From Paramyrothecium sp. XJ0827 (Eukaryota > Ascomycota > Sordariomycetes > Hypocreales > Stachybotryaceae): a stretch of 64,000 bases of DNA. The position numbers and the translations under genes were made by a program. The notes below the pieces were generated by a model. It had not been told where the DNA came from, searched no databases, and saw nothing but the letters and a program-made list of their open reading frames with translations. This document shows positions 58,513 to 64,000 of the stretch, in pieces (positions within the stretch are counted from its first letter, which is position 1; every line of letters begins with the position of its first letter). The stretch covers positions 2,976,001 through 3,040,000 of the forward strand of contig JAJFPB010000007.1 of NCBI GenBank assembly GCA_020881915.1, written 5' to 3'.

Positions 58513-59453
58513 TTACCTGGCCTTTACCTTGCGAATGATCACTTTGCTACCGTCTAGCTCCCATCCTACGCCATCATTGCGCCGTAGGTCATCCCATTTT
58601 GTGCCCGTGGCCCTTTCTAAAAATTCACGATCCACGGACAGATATGTCCTTCCGAAGCACTTCAGCGCATGCATCCTGATTGTACCCTGCGCCCACTCCA
58701 TGATCCGCGCCCGGTGCCCGTCCACGCTCCTCCTCACCCTCTCGAATGCTACGTAGTTATCGTGTGCCAATGCTCCCAGCGCTGCGTCCAACTTCGTATC
58801 CCGGAGTCGGTATTGCTGCCGGATCGCGTACGCCTCGGCCAAGTCACCTCTCCTGCAGGCCGTGTCGAGCACCAGAAAGCCCACCACCTCTTGCAGCTCG
58901 ACAGAAGTCAGGGGATGCTGTGGATGCATGGCCCGAAGTAAGTGCAGGATCGCAGGGTGGTAAGCCTCGTGCTGCTTTACCAGGACAGAGGTTCGAATGC
59001 AGAAGAGGTAAGCTTGAGTAGAGAACTCGTCGGTGCGCTTAGAGGCGACGATGCCCTCCCTCAGCTTTCGGAGCGCCATTAGAATGGCAGTCAGATCCCG
59101 GGCGCCGGCAGCAGCCGGATGAGCATCTGCTTGCTTGTTGGTAGCCTGGGCCCCACCGTCGATCTGAAGCGATGAGAACCTACGTAGGAGCTCATCGCCA
59201 TGGCCTGCCTTCGAGCAGAATGACATGTATCGCTCAGTTATCTTTGTGTAGTATTTCTCCTGAGTCCTGGAGTCCAGCAAGCTGAGAAACGAACGAGTCA
59301 GACTTGCTCTTCGACACTTCCCGCCAAGCATGGTGTAGTTGCTTACCGAGTGTCTCCCTTGGACGGGAGGCCGATGCTCTCAAGATAATCCTGCTCGGGC
59401 GGCTTGAGCCGTCCCCAGGGCCCGGAGGCAGTCCTTCCCCCTCGGTTTGGCAT
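58513..59453 (-). CDS. PCI / CSN8-PSMD8-eIF3k-like domain protein
   Basis: Probably a SAC3/GANP- or CSN8/PSMD8/eIF3k-related PCI protein; such domains scaffold the proteasome lid, COP9 signalosome, eIF3 and mRNA export complexes. Exons are 59347-59453 and 58513-59281, joined SKGDT-R-LLDSRTQEKYY, 291 residues. The join matters: a downstream ATG at 59331 lies inside the intron and would give a false N-terminus. Features are TKITERYMSFCSKAG, TQAYLFCIRTSVLVKQHEAYHPAILHLLRAMHP, ELQEVVGFLVLDTACRRGDLAEAYAIRQQY (helical repeats) and a winged-helix end LKCFGRTYLSVDREFLERATG with WELDGSKVIIRK. Complex membership cannot be decided from sequence here. Confidence 0.7.
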
Positions 59454-59963
59454 CGCTCGGAAAGACAAGAGACTCGCTATCAGGCAGATGATAGTTGCTG
59501 TCGACAGGACTGGCGATGTTGAAAGGCGAAGGTGGCTCTTATCTTATCGGAGTTTGACGGAGGGCTGCTGTGCGACTTTGCGGGTACATCCTGAATCCTG
59601 ACGGCAGGCAATACTGCTCACACACCTCGACGTACCTACAGTATTTGACCTCCTCAACGTGGCCCATACTCTAGTAACCAAAAAACTTCGCGGTCTGCTC
59701 TAAACCTTTGGTAAATTAGAAGGAGTTTAATAACGATTAAGGCTAATACTATGCGCTAAAGCAATTCTTCAAAGCATTACGCTGTACATCTGGACCCGGA
59801 TGTTTGAATCTATGTGGGACGGGCCTATGACATGATATTCTGGCGCTCATTGGGTATCACAAACATTTCTTCAGTCACTCTCTTTCGCTCCGCCCTTGTC
59901 GTGTGAGCTGCACGGAGGCGCAGGGACTGGCGCATTGCGCCTTTGCAGGTTGGCGTCTCCTCT
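59454..59963. other. Intergenic region
   Basis: About 510 bp between two minus-strand genes; no coding sequence, tRNA or clear motif is recognised. Confidence 0.55.
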
Positions 59964-61606
59964 TTACTTCGCCTGCTCCCAGCCCGTAGGACCGGCCGAT
60001 TCGTATAGACCCCTTTTGGAAATCACCCTTCCCAAACCCCGATGGATTTCTGCCTGGAACGGCTGGAACGGTACCTTCTCACCATCAATGCTTATGAAGC
60101 CGTCCTTCTGATCCCGCGGTATGATGCGGTAGGCCGAGATTTTTCGGTACGTAACATTCGCGTTTTCGAAGAACTTGCCCGCCTCGACAGCCAGCAGGGT
60201 CTTAGCAGCGGCAAGAACGGGGAGGTCGCCATTGATGGTTACCAGGTCCATATGGCCGTCAGATGCCAGGGCCGCCGGAAAGAAATTGGCCTTGGGGGCC
60301 ATCCATGCCATCTGTGTGTGCGTCAGCCCGGTGCGGTGTAGAGGGGAGGTCAAGCAGACTTACATTGCCGCAATAGAAATTACCAATGTTGTCATAAGGG
60401 ACTAGCTGCCAACCGGAGGGAAGTTCGTCGTTTACCGTTCCGTACTTCAGCCGCGGTAGGCTCTCGCCATCGGCGTTGGCCTCTTCCTTGTCGGATCCGG
60501 CGAGAGACTCTGGATGGTGCTGACCTCGGTGGCGCTTGAAATGTGTCTTGATCTCGTCTTTGCCTTCAATGTCCACCTTGATTGCTACCTCGCAGGGATA
60601 ACATTTCCTTTGGAAGACGCGCATCAAGACGCCGACATCGAAACGAGCACTGCCCATCCATCGCATGCTCTCGGTGCCAAGGTCGCTCTCAGCAATGATG
60701 CCCAGTGATTGGGACAGAAACGAGAGAATGCGGCGGTCGCCCTGCGTCACGGACACCAAATCCATGGGCGTCACAACGCCTTTGATGATGCCGAGAGCAG
60801 CGACAGCAGGGTGATGAGAGCCGTAGAGGTTGCAGGACATTGCGTTGCCCGAGCCGCAGGGGATGTGGCTTACAGCGATCTTGCGAAGAGCTCGTTGCGC
60901 ATCCGGACGCTTCCCCAAGCCATTGAAGATCTCGTGAACAGTGCCGTCCCCGGAACAAGCCATGATCGTGTCATACTTGTCAATATCTACCTTCTCCACC
61001 AGGTCCACGGCTTCTCCACCCCTCTTCAAGATGACCGAGTCGATGTGCATCCTGGCAGCCTCGAACAAAGGCTTGACTTCATTCTGCCACTGGCTGGTGG
61101 CTTTGCCGGGCCCGGCGTTGGGGTTCACGAGTACGTATGCTCGCTTTCGAGGTTGCGCATTACCGTAGGCGCGCGACAGAAGGGTCGAGACGAAGGTTTC
61201 CGCGGTTGGCTCGCCAGAGTCGGCTACTGGGGCAGCTACCTTGAACTTCCATTGTTTGTGAACAATCGTCGCCTTCGAGGCTTGTGCGGCGCAATCAATG
61301 CGTATCTCGCCGTTGGAAAGCTCGACCCAAAGTACATTGTAAAGCGGAATTGGCTGCTTGCCGCCAGACCCTAGGCCAATTAGTCTGGAGCGAGGCGCGA
61401 TACGAACGACATTGGGTAAACGAACCAGAGCCTCCGCCGGTGCAGGAAGATCGGGACTTGGAGACGGGTTCTTAAGTCTGTCAGCATCAATCGGCCCACT
61501 GTAAGTGACGGGTATTTTCCATACCGGAGAGGACCAAATCTGCGGTGCCAATGGTCAAGCTGCTTTTGCCTTCAAGGGTCAGGCGCATGCCAATGCCTTC
61601 CTCCAT
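59964..61606 (-). CDS. Sphingoid long-chain base kinase (DAGK-type)
   Basis: Phosphorylates sphingoid bases (yeast Lcb4/Lcb5, sphingosine kinase). The core is exon 60364 to about 61550, joined to 59964-60311 at YCGN-MAWMAPKANF. Motifs are VLVNPNAGPGKA (C1), ACSGDGTVHEIFNGL (nucleotide-binding SGDGT), PCGSGNAMSCNL, LGTESMRWMGSARFD and, in the last exon, SDGHMDLVTI and DGEKVPFQPFQAEI. PLYNVLWVEL before the core matches the fungal N-terminal domain. A first exon MEEGIGMRLTLEGKSS-LTIGTADLVLS from 61606 ends in a good donor (GTATGG, 61523), but no AG before the core restores the core frame from there, so the N-terminus is unresolved: an unusual junction, a missed exon or a frameshift. Confidence 0.85.
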
Positions 61607-62634
61607 ATTGTAATATTGTAGATGAGCGGATGGAGTGTCGTTTTGGAGCAGGGAGTGAATCGAAGCTCGAGCTGGAATGGAACGTTGGAAACGCGCAGCC
61701 GCGGATTCCGAGGAAGCTCCGTGCTTCGGGGGTTGTTACGGAAGTTGCTGGGCTAGCGTATGGAGAAAGCTGGGTCGCGACGGTCCGGGCGAATGGGCGC
61801 GAGCGAAGAAAACACGAGACAAAGGGTTGCGGTTGCCAGAGGTTGCGCGGCAAAGTCCGCTGATGCCGTGGGAGTAGCAACCGGACGCGACGAGGTTCAG
61901 GAGAAAGATGACTGTCAGCCGAGTTTAATTGACGGACGCGGGTGAGTGTCCGGGGGCCCGAGGCGCCCCGAGGTGCATTGTGCAGGTACCAAAGCGGCTT
62001 CGGGAAGTTTTTTTGGGCAACCAACTCCGGCCGGGTTACACTGGGTGTGGTGCACCCAAGGTCAGACAGGTCCCCTCCTCCCAATGGAAGGTACTTTATT
62101 AATGCTATTCGATCAACAACGCCATCCGTAGATACTTATCCTTGGTCATTGGTTCCATCGGCATTCTTGAAATTTGGCGGGCTGGCACTGTCGAACATGT
62201 TCTTTTGATGATGCTCATCTAAATGGTTTCGATCAAGGTTGTGTAGATACAAAAGACGGGGTTTCAAGCCTGTAGGCACAAAGCAGACGGCTGGCTTTCC
62301 TTCACCACTCACGCGTAGAATGCTACTTTTCCAGGCCGTTCCTGTACCCTTTCGTACCTTGGTTTAGGATCGCGAGTTCAAGCCATGCGCGCATGTATGC
62401 ACAAGGACGACTGTGGAATATCCCCAACGCCTCTTGCTCTGCCCGTCTACCCTGCCGGCCATGCCCCCCATATATGTATGTACTGGAAATTTCATGTGCC
62501 CTAGCTCTTGCATAAGGTACCCAATTCGAACTTTTTGTTTGTCAGCCTTTTGATGCATCGCGCCCTACAGCCTTTTCCCAGAGCGTCCGTATGACTTCCC
62601 GTTTTCTGGGGCGACTGCGGGCTTGCTCTTCAAT
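61607..62634. other. 1-kb intergenic region
   Basis: Between the kinase start and the NAA15 stop. ORFs on both strands (for example 61572-62084 minus) have no recognisable domain and overlap the kinase exon, so they are treated as chance. Confidence 0.5.
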
Positions 62635-64000
62635 TCATGCCAGTCGGGTCACGGCTGGCCACTTCGATTGTGCGAGCTTCTTGAAAGCCTCGACCTCCGA
62701 GCTTCGCCACCTCTTCAATGTGTCCAAGATTTGCAGAGCATCAGTAAACTCCAGCTCCGCGCCGGCTGTTAGGTCAAGGAGTTCTTTTTCGCACGCCTTC
62801 TTGTCTTCGCCCAGAACCTTCTTAGCCTTGATAGCCGCAAGAACTTGACGCGGGTTGCTCTTGTGCTTGGCCTGATATTCTGTGTTATATTTCCTGAGAT
62901 CCTGCGAAGCTTCGATCGCCTTGAACTCTTCCTTCAGCACCTCTGCAACTTTAGGTGGCAGTTCTGGGTTGCCGTTGAGCAGGTTTCGGAACGTGACGGC
63001 TTGCACGTGCAGCTCATGGTGTTCCGAATCCAGCGCAAGAGCCGCGTTGAGGCATCGCAAGGCGAGGACGTACTTCTCTAAAAAGGTGTTAAATCATTTC
63101 CTTACTCTTTCAGTGTTCGAGATTGACAACTTACTACGTCGCATGTAGACTTCGAACCCGGCAATCTGGGCTTCGATACTCTTCGGGCTGGCCTGGAGAA
63201 GTGGACCCAGGAATTTCATGGCCTCCGCCAAAGGCTCTGTCGTTGCTGCGAGCTTCAGGCCTAGAGGGTCTTCGTCCTTCTTCTTCGTCTCGCCGGCTTG
63301 GTTGCCCTTGTTCGGGTCCTGCTTAGCCTGCTTCTCCGCGGCTTCACGTTCCAAACGCTGCTGCTCCTTCTTTGCCTTCTTGGCGGCCTTCTTCCTTGCT
63401 AGGGCATCCTCGCTATCTTCGCCGTCGGCTCCATTAACGCCGTTTGCCGCAGGCTTATCCGCCATCTTCAAGTACAGGTCGATAGCATCCAAGGCTGCAC
63501 GGGAGTAGAATGGGTGGTCGCGCAAGTGGTCCTCCCAGCGGATGGTGTCAATATAAGCTCTGATCTGCCCCTTTCGGAGCGAAAAGCTGTGGAAATCAAA
63601 CTGATCTTCCTGCCAAACATCAAAGATGTTACCAATAGCATGAAAACGCTTGAGTGCGAGTCCGACGTTGCCTTGGCGAGCATAGGCCTCACCATCTTCT
63701 GTCAGATACCAGATACATTGCATGTCCAGCAAGTCTGCCAGTGGCCCCCCAACTGTTTCGGCGCGGGTGAACAGTCCAACAGTCTTAAGAGCCTTGTCGT
63801 TCTCGTTGTTCCGCAGCTGGTACTTGGCAGCCTTGCTGTTGATGTACCGGTCTTTGAGATCCAGACTTCGCGCACGATCCATGATTTCCGAGGCTTTTTG
63901 AAGGTCGCCGCCGTGTTTCAAGATTCTGGCTTTGGTCATGTGGAAGTCCACGCTCTTCGGATCTTTCTTAATGGCCTGTTCAATGTAGTCCATAGCCTTG
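62635..64000 (-). CDS. NatA auxiliary subunit Naa15 (Nat1), C-terminal part
   Basis: Ribosome-anchoring scaffold of the NatA N-terminal acetyltransferase. Only the C-terminal part is inside the window; the frame is open through position 64000 and the N-terminal TPR half lies beyond. Exons present are 63135-64000 and 62635-63077, joined VYMRRKKYVLALRCLNAAL. TPR-type helices KDPKSVDFHMTKARILKHGGDLQKA and DLLDMQCIWYLTEDGEAYARQGNVGLALKRF lead into the NARP1 signature FDVWQEDQFDFHSFSLRKGQIRAYIDTIRWEDHLR. A Lys-rich segment KKAAKKAKKEQQRLEREAAEK (ribosome/RNA contact) precedes DPLGLKL. The protein ends AVTRLA. Confidence 0.93.

Noticed and set aside
61572..62084. 170-codon minus-strand ORF overlapping the kinase first exon
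   Set aside because: Overlaps the probable kinase N-terminal exon in another frame and shows no recognisable family.
12541..64000. A biosynthetic gene cluster or defence island
   Set aside because: Genes are unrelated housekeeping loci on alternating strands; no backbone enzyme, NLR, CRISPR array or integrated element is present.

Overview
The window is a stretch of a filamentous ascomycete genome. Genes carry short introns (about 50-150 nt, GT-AG, often with a CTAAC/CTGAC-like branch site), and the AT-rich part looks mutated by RIP (repeat-induced point mutation). The gene set and protein wording (PHO-4 type phosphate permease, DIM-5/KMT1, fungal RPP40) suggest a Sordariomycete, probably Hypocreales; the species cannot be named from sequence alone. 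All products are read from translation and spliced by hand.

Positions 1-12540 form an extremely AT-rich, CpG-poor block with no intact gene. It is a transposon graveyard. A 340-bp hAT-type MITE has perfect ends and an 8-bp target duplication, and lies inside an older repeat whose two other copies still show the unoccupied site. A second MITE of 483 bp follows. A roughly 5-kb region bounded by identical 22-bp inverted ends holds the remains of a hAT transposase on the minus strand. The block ends sharply near 12540.

From 12.5 kb onward the sequence is ordinary, compact euchromatin with 23 protein genes, nearly all housekeeping. In order: phosphate permease (+), ERB1 (+), a secreted SGNH hydrolase (-), an ISH1/MSC1 repeat protein (-), proteasome RPT5 (-), mitochondrial ribosomal protein uL10m-like (+), a small UPF0132/DUF4870 membrane protein (+), tRNA ligase TRL1 (-), an ankyrin protein (+), RNase P/MRP subunit RPP40 (-), tRNA methyltransferase TRM11 (+), GID4 (-), Mago nashi (-), beta-COP SEC26 (+), a UBTD-type ubiquitin-like protein (-), histone H3K9 methyltransferase KMT1/DIM-5 (+), SEC61 gamma SSS1 (-), cytosolic aspartyl-tRNA synthetase (-), a 101-residue unknown (+), a BTB protein (-), a PCI/CSN8-like protein (-), a sphingoid base kinase (-), and the C-terminal part of NatA subunit NAA15 (-), cut by the window edge.

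There is no operon, secondary-metabolite cluster, CRISPR or phage logic. Functional links are thematic: tRNA/rRNA processing (ERB1, TRL1, RPP40, TRM11, AspRS), protein turnover (RPT5, GID4, UBTD) and secretion (SEC26, SSS1). KMT1/DIM-5 belongs to the pathway that silences RIP-mutated DNA like that at the left end. I see no convincing new multi-gene system. The best leads are the nested hAT insertion history, three CACGTG boxes in front of the phosphate permease, an ATG-only first coding exon, and two genes (RPP40 and the sphingoid base kinase) whose splice junctions do not resolve cleanly.
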